Source: Lachnospira eligens (GTDB lineage: Bacteria; Bacillota; Clostridia; Lachnospirales; Lachnospiraceae). Taken from it: DNA of 64,000 bases. The notes below the pieces were generated by a model. The model had not been told where the DNA came from. It saw only the letters and a list, made by a program, of their open reading frames with translations, and did no database searches. Of this stretch, positions 23,925-32,266 are shown piece after piece (positions within the stretch are counted from its first letter, which is position 1; every line of letters starts with the position of its first letter). The stretch spans positions 1 to 64,000 of the forward strand of contig NZ_WKRD01000007.1 in the NCBI RefSeq assembly GCF_009680455.1. Direction: 5' to 3'. Position numbers and translations under genes: made by a program.

Positions 23925-25184
23925 ATGAACGTTGGATATGTACATACATTTGAAGTGCCAGAAAATAATATTGATAAAGGCCGGTTGAAGGTAAGTGTTG
24001 TCAATGAAGAAAATGTGCCAATTAAAGGAGCGGCTGTAAGACTGTCGTATACAGGAAATCCTGATAATATAATAGGAGAAAGTGGTACAGACGGAGACGG
24101 GATAAGTATATTTAACGACTTAAGAACGCCTCCAATTGAATATAGCATGGAACCAGGGAACAGGCAGCCATTTTCAGAGTATGACATAGCTGTAAGTGCG
24201 CCAGGATTTGATAATGTAAATATATCAGGCAGTGATATGTTTTCGGGGGAGCTAAGTATTCAGAATGTAAAGATGTCTGCAAGGGATAATTCGCAGAATA
24301 ATATAGTCATACCTGTTAACACATTATATGGAGATTACCCACCTAAGATTGATGAAGAAGAGATTAAGCCTATGGGTCAGTCGGGTGAAATTGTGCTTGA
24401 CAGAGTTGTTGTTCCTGAAATTGTAGTTGTACATGACGGACCGCCTAAAGATACTGAGGCAGATAATTATTATGTTACTTATAAGGATTATATTAAGAAT
24501 GTAGCAAGCTCTGAGATATATTCAACATGGCCAAGGCAGACAATTGAGGCAAATGTGCTTGCTATTATGTCATTTACATTAAACCGGGTATATACAGAAT
24601 GGTACAGAAACAAATTTTATGATTTTACAATAACTTCATCAACTGCATATGACCAGAAATGGGTTAATGGAAGAAATGTGTTCGAAAGTATATCACAGGT
24701 AGTAGATGATATATTTGACAATTACATATCAAGACCTAATGTAAAGCAGCCAATACTTACACAGTATTGTGATGGAAAGAGAGTGACATGTCCTAACAGG
24801 CTTTCACAGTGGGGAAGCAAGTATCTGGGAGATCAGAATTATTCATCGATTGATATATTAAGATATTATTATGGTCAGGATGTGTATATTAATGCGGCAG
24901 AACAGATAAGCGGAATTCCTTATTCATGGCCAGGAACTAATCTTGATATAGGTTCATCAGGACAGAAGGTAAGACAGCTTCAGGAACAGCTTAACCTTAT
25001 AGGAGAGTATTATAGTTCTATTCCGGTCCTAAGTACTGATGGAATATATGGTGAGCAGACAGCAGCAGCGGTTAAGGAATTCCAGCGGATATTCAATCTG
25101 CCACAGTCAGGAATAACAGATTTCCCTACATGGTTTACAGTATCAGAAAAATATGTTGCACTTGCCGGACTGGCGGAATTATAA
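23925..25184 (+). CDS. SpoIID-like protein with N-terminal carboxypeptidase-regulatory and C-terminal peptidoglycan-binding domains
   Basis: 419 aa. Residues about 15-125 look like a CarboxypepD_reg beta-sandwich (GRLKVSVVNEENVPIKGAAV). Residues about 185-330 resemble a SpoIID/LytB core (SSEIYSTWPRQTIEANVLAIMS), which in SpoIID cleaves denuded glycan strands. Residues about 340-410 are a PG_binding_1 repeat (DIGSSGQKVRQLQEQLNLIG and DGIYGEQTAAAVKEFQ). There is no signal peptide. It sits head to head with an amidase-SPOR gene whose product would make the denuded glycan a SpoIID enzyme needs. This suggests a sporulation or mother-cell-lysis pair. AGAGGA precedes the start. Confidence 0.72.
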   Translation: MNVGYVHTFEVPENNIDKGRLKVSVVNEENVPIKGAAVRLSYTGNPDNIIGESGTDGDGISIFNDLRTPPIEYSMEPGNRQPFSEYDIAVSAPGFDNVNISGSDMFSGELSIQNVKMSARDNSQNNIVIPVNTLYGDYPPKIDEEEIKPMGQSGEIVLDRVVVPEIVVVHDGPPKDTEADNYYVTYKDYIKNVASSEIYSTWPRQTIEANVLAIMSFTLNRVYTEWYRNKFYDFTITSSTAYDQKWVNGRNVFESISQVVDDIFDNYISRPNVKQPILTQYCDGKRVTCPNRLSQWGSKYLGDQNYSSIDILRYYYGQDVYINAAEQISGIPYSWPGTNLDIGSSGQKVRQLQEQLNLIGEYYSSIPVLSTDGIYGEQTAAAVKEFQRIFNLPQSGITDFPTWFTVSEKYVALAGLAEL

Positions 25185-25203
25185 GAATGTTAATGAGGTA
25201 TGT

Positions 25204-25231
25204 AAGGCTGTCACTTTGTGGCAGCCTTTTT
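25204..25231 (+). terminator. Terminator after the SpoIID-like gene
   Basis: AAGGCTGTCAC pairs with GTGGCAGCCTT (one G-T pair) around a TTT loop, followed by T residues. It lies 20 nt after the stop and also faces the end of hcp. Confidence 0.8.
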
Positions 25232-25242
25232 AGGAGAAACAT

Positions 25243-26916
25243 TTAAACAGCCTGTCCAAGACATGTCTTAATGTCATCTTCCGGATTGCTTATAAGTCTT
25301 AACTGGAAAGTGTCTACAAGGTACTGCAATACATTAGGGCTTAAGAATGCTGGAAGTGTCGGACCAAGATAAATATTCTTAATGCCAAGGCTTAACAGGG
25401 CGAGAAGGTCTGCAACAGCCTTCTGCTCATACCATGAAACAATAAGAGATAAAGGAAGTCCATTGACATCTGTATCAAATGCATCTGCAAGGGCATTGGC
25501 AATAAGAATAGCAGAATATACATCATTACACTGTCCGATATCAAGAAGCCTTGGAAGTCCGGCAATTGTGCCGAAATCAAGCTTATTGAAACGATATTTG
25601 CCGCATGCAAGAGTGAGAATCATGCAGTCATCAGGAACCATAGTGGCAAAATCAGTAAAATAACTTCTGCCAGGTCTTGCACCATCACAGCCACCAATCA
25701 GGAAAAAATGTCGTATCTGTTTTGATTTTACCGCTTCAACAAGTTCACCTGCATGAGACAGAGCAGCTTCATGTCCGAATCCTACTAGAATTTCTTTTAC
25801 TTCCTGCTCTTCGGTAAAGCCTCCAAGTTCAAGAGACTGTTTTATGATTTCAGAAAAATCTTTTTCACCGTCAGGCTTCTTCTCTATATATTTTATGCCA
25901 TCCCAGCCTACAACATTAGTAGAATATATACGGTCTTTATATGTGTCTCTTGGACGCATGAGACAATTGGTTGTCATAAGGATACAGCCGGGAAGATTAT
26001 CAAACTGTTTTTGCTGGTCCTGCCATGCACCGCCAAAATTACCTGCAAGATGCTTATATTTTTTAAGACCTTCATAACCATGTGAAGGGAGCATTTCCCC
26101 GTGGGTATATATATTAATGCCAAGTCCTTCTGTCTGTTTTAAAAGCATTTCAAGGTCTTTAAGGTCATGTCCTGAAACAATTATAAATGGACCTTTCTTA
26201 ATGTGTACATTAACTGTGTGAGGCGATGGATTACCGTAAATGGTAGTGTTTGCTTCATCAAGTTTTTTCATTATCTCAATAGCCATATCACCTGTTTTAA
26301 GAGTCAGACGGATAAGTTCTTCGACAGTCAGGGTGTTATCTGTTATTGCTTCGAGTGCAATGATATAGAAATTGTCAACATTATCACTATAGTATGAAAG
26401 TTCCCTTGCCTGATGACCGTAGGCGCTTATTCCTTTAAGACCATAAAGAATAGTCTGTCTTAATGAGCGGATATCAGGATCCAGAGTTTTGTCGTACATA
26501 ATACCTGCCATTGGCGCGTCACGCAGCATATCAGCTTTAGTTTCTGGCAGTTCGTATGCAGCAGATGGGGTAATATAATCAGTTGTTCCTACTATATTTT
26601 TCAGATTATTCTTGATGTCCTGGGATTGTTTAAGAAGATGGACATGGTCATCTACATTGAAATTAACATTGGTAAGAGTGGTAAAAAGACAATTCTCAAT
26701 AAAGCTGACAACAGATTTGTCAACATTAAGTCCTGAATCCAGAATATGTCTGGCATAGAAGCTGATACCTTTCAGCTGATATATAAGCAAATCCTGAAGA
26801 TTGGCTATTTCTGGCGTCTTTCCGCATACGCCGAGTTTAGTGCAGCCTTTTCCTCCGGCTGTCTGTTCACATTGATAGCAGAACATATCGTATCCAAGAT
26901 CCATATTATTACTCAT
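25243..26916 (-). CDS. hcp: Hybrid-cluster protein (hydroxylamine/NO reductase type)
   Basis: 557 aa. Hcp carries a [4Fe-4S] cluster and a hybrid Fe-S-O cluster and handles NO or hydroxylamine during nitrosative stress. The N-terminal cluster motif is FCYQCEQTAGGKGCTKLGVC. Hybrid-cluster ligands appear in the later HGEMLPSHGYEGLK, NCLMRP and GGCDGARPGRSYFTDFA segments. The ATG at 26916 is supported by AAAGGAG, making the upstream ATG at 26934 unlikely. No hcr reductase is adjacent. The upstream region shared with cdaR has repeated TTCATAA half-sites. Confidence 0.92.
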   Translation of the reverse strand: MSNNMDLGYDMFCYQCEQTAGGKGCTKLGVCGKTPEIANLQDLLIYQLKGISFYARHILDSGLNVDKSVVSFIENCLFTTLTNVNFNVDDHVHLLKQSQDIKNNLKNIVGTTDYITPSAAYELPETKADMLRDAPMAGIMYDKTLDPDIRSLRQTILYGLKGISAYGHQARELSYYSDNVDNFYIIALEAITDNTLTVEELIRLTLKTGDMAIEIMKKLDEANTTIYGNPSPHTVNVHIKKGPFIIVSGHDLKDLEMLLKQTEGLGINIYTHGEMLPSHGYEGLKKYKHLAGNFGGAWQDQQKQFDNLPGCILMTTNCLMRPRDTYKDRIYSTNVVGWDGIKYIEKKPDGEKDFSEIIKQSLELGGFTEEQEVKEILVGFGHEAALSHAGELVEAVKSKQIRHFFLIGGCDGARPGRSYFTDFATMVPDDCMILTLACGKYRFNKLDFGTIAGLPRLLDIGQCNDVYSAILIANALADAFDTDVNGLPLSLIVSWYEQKAVADLLALLSLGIKNIYLGPTLPAFLSPNVLQYLVDTFQLRLISNPEDDIKTCLGQAV

Positions 26917-26931
26917 ATAATACTCCTTTTT

Positions 26932-26985
26932 CATTCATAATTATTAATTAATATTATGAATCCTGAATATCTGATTTATTCATAA
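26932..26985. promoter_or_regulatory. Repeated TTCATAA half-sites between hcp and cdaR
   Basis: ATTCATAA and TTATGAAT form an inverted repeat with a 13-bp centre at about 26932-26960, and TTTATTCATAAA follows near 26977. These lie just upstream of hcp and may be operator half-sites. The factor is unknown. Confidence 0.4.
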
Positions 26986-26988
26986 ATT

Positions 26989-27017
26989 TGTATGATATGA
27001 CAATTTAATGATATAAA
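26989..27017 (+). promoter_or_regulatory. Probable cdaR promoter
   Basis: TTGTAT (26989-26994) and TATAAA (27012-27017) with 17-bp spacing. The predicted start is about 25 bp before a perfect palindrome. Confidence 0.55.
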
Positions 27018-27047
27018 ATGTATGGTACAATATTATATAGAAAGAAT

Positions 27048-27068
27048 ATGTGACGGAATCCGTCACAT
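27048..27068. promoter_or_regulatory. 21-bp perfect palindrome in the cdaR leader (likely operator)
   Basis: Ten-base arms ATGTGACGGA and TCCGTCACAT flank a single central A. A one-base loop makes an RNA hairpin improbable, so a DNA site for a dimeric regulator is favoured. Its position downstream of the promoter suits autorepression. Confidence 0.6.
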
Positions 27069-27093
27069 CCTTATCAAAAAGGAGATACGTGTT

Positions 27094-28266
27094 ATGCATA
27101 TATCAAAGAATTCTGCAACTCAGATTGTTGAAGAAATTTCAAAACTTGTTAAACAGAATATTAATCTTATGGATGAGACAGGACATATAATTGCAAGTCG
27201 TGATAAATCCAGAATAGGGGATTTTCATTATGGTGCATATAAGATTATATCTGAAAATCTTGAGGAATATTATATTGATGAAGATGATTTATCAAAAGGC
27301 ATAAAAAAAGGAATTAATCTTCCACTTGAACTTGATGGCGGAATAGTAGGAGTGATAGGAATGACAGGTGGATATGAAGAGGTTATAACGTCTGGAAAAC
27401 TGTTAAAAAAGATGACGGAAATTCTTTTGATGGAGAGTCGTGCAAACTATAGACAGCTTATGAATAAGCGTGTAAGGAATGCTTTCTATGAAGAATGGCT
27501 TATAAATGGAGGATATAAGAATGCTGATTTAGAAGACCGTGGAATGGCTTTGGGAATAGATATTAATAAGCCAAGAAGAGTGTTTATTGCCAGCATAGAT
27601 GAGTTGGACAACCTTAAAGATTCACAGCAGGGACAGTCTCAGATTGCAAAATTTGAAAATGATGTTGATGCATTTTTAAAGAGAAATAATTATAAAATGC
27701 ATTTCAGGAATGCTTCAAGACAGATAATAATCATAGATAATATGGATACGGAAAATGTGGTTAAATTTGCAGGAGAGCTGGCAGGATATGTGTGGGAAAA
27801 AGATAAGTTTGAGCTGAATATTGGTATAGATTCAGCCCAAAGCTATGATATGCATGAAGCTTATGTTGAAGCACATAGGGCATGGACGGCTGCAGCTGAA
27901 AAACATGAACAGATTATATGCTATGAGGATATTAGCCTTGAACTTTTAATAAGCAATGTACCAACAGAGATTAAGCTTGAATATTTAAAGAAGGTATTCA
28001 AAGATATGGATTATAATGATGTATGTGAGAATATTGCGTTGCTGAAAGCGTATTTTAATGCACAGGGATCAATACAGAAAGCAGCAGACAATCTGTATAT
28101 TCATAAGAATACATTACAATACAGAATATCAAAACTGAAAGAAATAACAGGACTTGATGTCAGGAAACCAACAGAAAGTCCAGCGTTGTATCTAGCATAC
28201 ATAATTACTGATGAATTAATTAATGAAAAATATGATTTACCATTATTGTTACATAATACAAAATAA
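27094..28266 (+). CDS. cdaR: CdaR/PucR-family transcriptional regulator of glycerate use
   Basis: 390 aa from the ATG at 27094, which follows AAAAGGAG. The N-terminal half is a sugar-diacid recognition domain (QIVEEISKLVKQNINLMDETGHIIASRD read in parts, PLELDGGIVGVIGMTG). A middle GGDEF-like region follows. The C terminus is the PucR-type HTH (GSIQKAADNLYIHKNTLQYR, then ISKLKEITGLD). In E. coli, CdaR activates glycerate and sugar-diacid genes in response to glycerate. Here the downstream permease, reductase and kinase form a glycerate pathway, so a similar role is likely. A palindrome lies in its own leader. Confidence 0.85.
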   Translation: MHISKNSATQIVEEISKLVKQNINLMDETGHIIASRDKSRIGDFHYGAYKIISENLEEYYIDEDDLSKGIKKGINLPLELDGGIVGVIGMTGGYEEVITSGKLLKKMTEILLMESRANYRQLMNKRVRNAFYEEWLINGGYKNADLEDRGMALGIDINKPRRVFIASIDELDNLKDSQQGQSQIAKFENDVDAFLKRNNYKMHFRNASRQIIIIDNMDTENVVKFAGELAGYVWEKDKFELNIGIDSAQSYDMHEAYVEAHRAWTAAAEKHEQIICYEDISLELLISNVPTEIKLEYLKKVFKDMDYNDVCENIALLKAYFNAQGSIQKAADNLYIHKNTLQYRISKLKEITGLDVRKPTESPALYLAYIITDELINEKYDLPLLLHNTK

Positions 28267-28333
28267 AAATGATATTATGTGCTGTGTAACATTTTGCTAT
28301 TGAACTTTACATGCTATTATTGTGTCATACAAA

Positions 28334-28349
28334 GCACAAAGGTTTGTGC
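28334..28349. promoter_or_regulatory. 16-bp palindrome upstream of gntP
   Basis: GCACAAA-GG-TTTGTGC is a perfect inverted repeat 38 bp before the permease start. It is followed by a related imperfect TTGTGC-N5-GTACAA. It differs from the palindrome in the cdaR leader, so it may bind another regulator. Confidence 0.5.
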
Positions 28350-28386
28350 AAACCGTACAACAATAAAATAGAAATGAGGTGTTTTT

Positions 28387-29778
28387 ATGACAGGAGTAGC
28401 ATTGATAATTGCATTTGTCTTGGCTATCATTGTGATGATAGTTGCAATTTCTAAGTTTAAGGTTCATCCTTTCTTAGCAATTATGGCGGTATCACTTATT
28501 CTTGCAATGTTGGCAGGGATTCCATTTGTTGATACTGTAAAACCAGACGGAACGAAGGTGTCTGGAATTCCAACAGTTATAGGAGCTGGATTCTCAGGTA
28601 CATTCAGCAGCATCGGTATTGTTATTATATTAGGTGCATTGATTGGATCGGTACTTGAAAAAACAGGAGCAGCATTGAAGCTGGCAGATATGGTAATTAA
28701 GGTAGTAGGAAAGAAAAGACCAGAACTTGCAATAGAGCTTATGGGCTGGGTTGTTTCAATTCCTGTGTTCTGTGACAGTGGTTTTGTAATTCTTAATCCA
28801 ATAAGAAAAGCACTTGTAAAAAGAACAGCAGTTTCAAGTGTAGCAATGACAGTAGCACTTTCAGCAGGACTTTATATTTCTCATGTGTTTATTCCACCAA
28901 CACCAGGTCCGATAGCAGCTGCTAATACACTTGGAGTTGGAGATAATCTTTTACTTGTAATGGGACTTGGTGTTGTATGTTCAATATTTCCTCTTATTGC
29001 AGGTCTTGTATATGCTAAGTTTATTGGAAAGAGAGTAAAGAGTGCTGATGAAGTAACAGACAATGGAGAGGTTACTAAGACATATGAAGAATTAGTTGCA
29101 GAGTATGGAAAGCTTCCTAATGGATTTAATGCATTAGCTCCAATTCTTGTACCAATCATTCTTATGGCACTTGGTTCAATTTCATCAATGGCTGGCTGGA
29201 CCGGCGCACTTGACATAGCATGCCAGTTCCTTGGTAAACCAATAATTGCTCTTGCTGTTGGTACAATATTTGCAGTAATCCAGCTTGCAACGGCACATAA
29301 GATGTCCGATTTTTACAATATTACCAATGAGACATTAAAAACAGTTGGCCCTATACTTTTTGTAACAGCAGCCGGTGGTGTGTTAGGTAAGGTTATATCT
29401 TCAAGCTCAATGGTTGCATTTATTACACAGCATGCAGAAGTGCTTTCAGCAGTCGGAATATTCTTCCCATTCCTTCTTGCGGCAATATTAAAGACAGCAC
29501 AGGGGTCTTCAACAGTTGCAATTACAACAACAGCAGGTATAATTGCTCCGTTGCTTGGTGCGCTTGGACTTGCTTCACCTGTTAAGACAGTGCTTTGTGT
29601 AATGGCTATAGGCGCTGGTGCCATGACAGTATCACATGCTAACGACTCATACTTCTGGGTAGTTACTAATTTTGGTGACATGGATCCTGAACAGGGATAT
29701 AAGACACAGACAGTGTGCACATTAATAATGGGTATTGCAGCAATGGTTGAAATATTTATTCTTTCATTAATTTTATAA
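28387..29778 (+). CDS. GntP-family permease (glycerate/gluconate:H+ symporter)
   Basis: 463 aa, about 12-14 membrane spans. Family signatures are FHPFLAI-like KFKVHPFLAIMAVSL, GFSGTFSSIGIVIILGALIG, SGLYISHVFIPPTPGPIAAA-like segments and AQGSSTVAITTTAGI, with SHANDSYFWVVTNF near the end. GntP proteins import gluconate, glycerate or related hydroxy acids with protons. Position between a CdaR regulator and glycerate-processing enzymes favours glycerate as substrate. GAGGTG precedes the start. Confidence 0.88.
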   Translation: MTGVALIIAFVLAIIVMIVAISKFKVHPFLAIMAVSLILAMLAGIPFVDTVKPDGTKVSGIPTVIGAGFSGTFSSIGIVIILGALIGSVLEKTGAALKLADMVIKVVGKKRPELAIELMGWVVSIPVFCDSGFVILNPIRKALVKRTAVSSVAMTVALSAGLYISHVFIPPTPGPIAAANTLGVGDNLLLVMGLGVVCSIFPLIAGLVYAKFIGKRVKSADEVTDNGEVTKTYEELVAEYGKLPNGFNALAPILVPIILMALGSISSMAGWTGALDIACQFLGKPIIALAVGTIFAVIQLATAHKMSDFYNITNETLKTVGPILFVTAAGGVLGKVISSSSMVAFITQHAEVLSAVGIFFPFLLAAILKTAQGSSTVAITTTAGIIAPLLGALGLASPVKTVLCVMAIGAGAMTVSHANDSYFWVVTNFGDMDPEQGYKTQTVCTLIMGIAAMVEIFILSLIL

Positions 29779-29790
29779 TATAAATGTTAC

Positions 29791-29845
29791 ATAATGCGGC
29801 TATACTTATGAGAACTATATGGACTTATCAGTATGGCCGCATTAT
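29791..29845 (+). other. Intercistronic stem-loop between gntP and the reductase gene
   Basis: A 16-bp stem (29791-29806 with 29830-29845, one G-T pair) has a 23-nt loop and no T-tract. It is better read as an mRNA-processing or stability element than a terminator. It may set the permease to enzyme ratio. Confidence 0.5.
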
Positions 29846-29903
29846 TATATAAAAGAAAGGTTATAATAACAATACATTTAGAACAATATCAGGAGGATTA
29901 TAT

Positions 29904-30779
29904 ATGGTTATAGGCTTTGTTGGATTGGGAATAATGGGAAAACCGATGGCAAAGAATCTTTGCAGAGCTGGATACACATTGATTGTTAATGACCATCATA
30001 AGGAAAATGTCGATGAACTTGTACAGGCAGGTGCGAGAAGTGGTGATTTAAAACAGATTGGCATGGAAAGTGATGTAGTTATAACAATGCTTCCAAACAG
30101 TCCTCAGGTAAAGGATGTAATGCTTGGGGAAAATGGTATTGCGGGTTATATGAAAAAAGGAACATGTTTTATAGATATGAGTTCAATTAATCCTGTCGAC
30201 AGCAGATATATTGGTGATGTATTAAAAGAAAAAGGAATTGATATGCTTGATGCACCTGTGTCAGGAGGAGAACCTAAAGCAATAGATGGAACAGTTGCAT
30301 TTATGGTTGGTGGAGATGAGAAAACATTTGATAAGTATAAACAAATTCTTACACATATGGGTTCATCAGTTACAAGATGTGGTGAACTTGGAGCAGGAAA
30401 TACAACAAAACTTGCCAATCAGATAATTGTTGCATGTAATATCCAGGCAGTTTCTGAAAGTTTCATTCTGGCAAAAAAAGCCGGAGTAGACCCTGAATGT
30501 GTATTTGAGGCAATAAAAGGCGGACTTGCAGGGTCTACTGTTATGAATGCCAAAGTTCCAATGATGATAGAGGACAATGTTGAACCAGGATTCAGAGTAG
30601 ATTTACATATTAAAGATTTGAATAATGCACTTGAGTGTGCTCATAGTGTTGGAGCTCCAGTACCGATGACGGCACAGGTTCAGGAAATAATGCAGTATCT
30701 GCATAATAATGGAGATGGAAGCAGCGACCACAGTGCAATTATACATTATTATGAAAAACTGGCAGACACAAAATTATAA
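29904..30779 (+). CDS. garR: 2-hydroxy-3-oxopropionate (tartronate semialdehyde) reductase
   Basis: 291 aa beta-hydroxyacid dehydrogenase. Motifs in order: GFVGLGIMGKPMAKNL (NAD(P) binding), DAPVSGGEPKA (substrate binding), GELGAGNTTKLANQ with the catalytic Lys, and KDLNNALE. Tartronate semialdehyde reductase fits best because a CdaR regulator, permease and glycerate kinase surround it; 3-hydroxyisobutyrate dehydrogenase is the close alternative. GGAGG precedes the ATG. The kinase gene follows after 42 nt. Confidence 0.85.
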   Translation: MVIGFVGLGIMGKPMAKNLCRAGYTLIVNDHHKENVDELVQAGARSGDLKQIGMESDVVITMLPNSPQVKDVMLGENGIAGYMKKGTCFIDMSSINPVDSRYIGDVLKEKGIDMLDAPVSGGEPKAIDGTVAFMVGGDEKTFDKYKQILTHMGSSVTRCGELGAGNTTKLANQIIVACNIQAVSESFILAKKAGVDPECVFEAIKGGLAGSTVMNAKVPMMIEDNVEPGFRVDLHIKDLNNALECAHSVGAPVPMTAQVQEIMQYLHNNGDGSSDHSAIIHYYEKLADTKL

Positions 30780-30821
30780 ATGTTGTTGACAGGTTATTAT
30801 AATGTCAGGAAGGAGAATCTT

Positions 30822-32057
30822 ATGAATAAAGAATTAAGAGCGGTTGCAGACAATATAATTGATGCGGCAATTAAAGCAGTTCTTCCGGATGAAGCAGTTA
30901 AGAAAACACTTAAAGACAGGAAATTTGATGGAAAAGTTATTCTTGTAGCAGTAGGAAAAGCCGCATGGCAGATGGCAAAGGCGGCAAGTGACTGTCTGGG
31001 AGACAGAATAAATGAAGGAATTGTAATAACGAAGTATGGACATGTAAAAGAGCCGATTGAAAGAATAGAATGTTTTGAGGCAGGCCACCCTGTTCCAGAT
31101 GAGAATTCATTTAAAGCAACACAGGCAGCTATTGAGATGGTAAGCGGACTCAATAAGAATGATACAGTGCTTTTTCTTCTTTCAGGTGGAGGAAGTGCTT
31201 TATTTGAGAAGCCGAAGATTACAGGAGAAGAATTGCAGGATATAACTAATCAGTTACTTGCATGCGGCGCAGATATTGTTGAGATTAATACGATAAGAAA
31301 ACGCTTATCAGAAGTAAAGGGCGGACGGTTTGCAAAATTATGTGAACCGGCGCATGTATTATCAATAGTATTATCAGATATACTTGGTGACCCACTGGAT
31401 ATGATTGCTTCAGGTCCGGCATGTGCAGATACAACAACATGTGAAGAAGCATGGCACATTGTAGAAAAATATAATCTTAATATAAGTGAAGATGTAAAAA
31501 AGCTGATGGATATTGAGACACCGAAGAAACTGGATAATGTAACAACTTTTATTAATGGAAGTGTGCGTGAATTATGCAGTGCAGTATCAAGGGAATGTTC
31601 AAAGTATGGATATGAACCAGTAATGCTTACGGACCAGTTATGCTGTCAGGCAAAAGAAGCCGGAAGTTTTCTTGCATCTATAGCAAAGACACATTGTAAG
31701 TCAGGAAAGAAGCTGGCATACATAGCAGGCGGAGAAACTGTTGTTAATATTACCGGACATGGTAAAGGCGGAAGAAATCAGGAGATTGCATTATCAGCAG
31801 CAGAAGGTATTAAGGGAATGTCAAATGCGGCAGTATTCAGTATAGGCAGCGATGGAACAGACGGACCTACGGATGCGGCAGGTGGATATAGCGATGGTTA
31901 TACAGCAGGAGAATTAAAGAATAAAGGAATAGATATATTTGAAGTACTTAAGAATAATGATGCTTATAATGCATTGAAACTAACAGAGGGGCTTATTATA
32001 ACAGGTCCTACGGGAACAAATGTTAATGATGTTTCCGTGCTGCTTATATCAGATTGA
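30822..32057 (+). CDS. Glycerate 2-kinase (type II, MOFRL family)
   Basis: 411 aa. It phosphorylates glycerate to 2-phosphoglycerate, feeding glycolysis. Motifs are AVGKAAWQMAKAA, ECFEAGHPVPDENS, FLLSGGGSALFEKP, the catalytic NTIRKRLSEVKGGRFA, ILGDPLDMIASGP, and the MOFRL domain ending in GGRNQEIALSAAEG and GSDGTDGPTDAAGG. The ATG at 30822 follows AAGGAG, and an in-frame ATG at 30780 lacks one. It is the last enzyme of the glycerate module and ends at a terminator. Confidence 0.92.
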   Translation: MNKELRAVADNIIDAAIKAVLPDEAVKKTLKDRKFDGKVILVAVGKAAWQMAKAASDCLGDRINEGIVITKYGHVKEPIERIECFEAGHPVPDENSFKATQAAIEMVSGLNKNDTVLFLLSGGGSALFEKPKITGEELQDITNQLLACGADIVEINTIRKRLSEVKGGRFAKLCEPAHVLSIVLSDILGDPLDMIASGPACADTTTCEEAWHIVEKYNLNISEDVKKLMDIETPKKLDNVTTFINGSVRELCSAVSRECSKYGYEPVMLTDQLCCQAKEAGSFLASIAKTHCKSGKKLAYIAGGETVVNITGHGKGGRNQEIALSAAEGIKGMSNAAVFSIGSDGTDGPTDAAGGYSDGYTAGELKNKGIDIFEVLKNNDAYNALKLTEGLIITGPTGTNVNDVSVLLISD

Positions 32058-32108
32058 TAAGGTACATAAAGCGATAAAAATATATAATTTAATTATTTAT
32101 TATAGTGT

Positions 32109-32142
32109 AAAGCCAGTATTTTGCTGGCTTTATATTTTTTTA
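32109..32142 (+). terminator. Terminator of the glycerate module
   Basis: AAAGCCAG (32109-32116) pairs with CTGGCTTT (32124-32131), followed by a long T-rich run. Confidence 0.8.
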
Positions 32143-32151
32143 ATAAATTCA

Positions 32152-32178
32152 TTAGCACTCACCTCTTGACAGTGCTAA
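32152..32178. promoter_or_regulatory. CIRCE operator (HrcA site) of clpB
   Basis: TTAGCACTC-N9-CAGTGCTAA matches the CIRCE consensus at 17 of 18 arm positions; only the first base of the right arm differs (C for G). The -35 box of the clpB promoter lies inside it, so HrcA binding would block RNA polymerase. Confidence 0.92.
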
Positions 32179-32194
32179 CAATGAGATGTATAAC
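32166..32194 (+). promoter_or_regulatory. clpB promoter
   Basis: TTGACA (32166-32171) and TATAAC (32189-32194) with 17-bp spacing. The -35 box overlaps the CIRCE element. Confidence 0.8.
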
Positions 32195-32266
32195 ATCAAT
32201 TGTAAGAGGAAAACAATAGATAAACAGTGAAGTTAAGCATTCATTGTAATAGAAGGAGGTAATCGT

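Noticed and set aside
27048..27068. CRP-type site (TGTGA...TCACA)
   Set aside because: The half-sites are 9 bp apart instead of 6, and the site lies downstream of the promoter.
28351..28364. CcpA cre site before gntP
   Set aside because: The best alignment misses several key cre positions, while the palindromes there are better explained as other operators.
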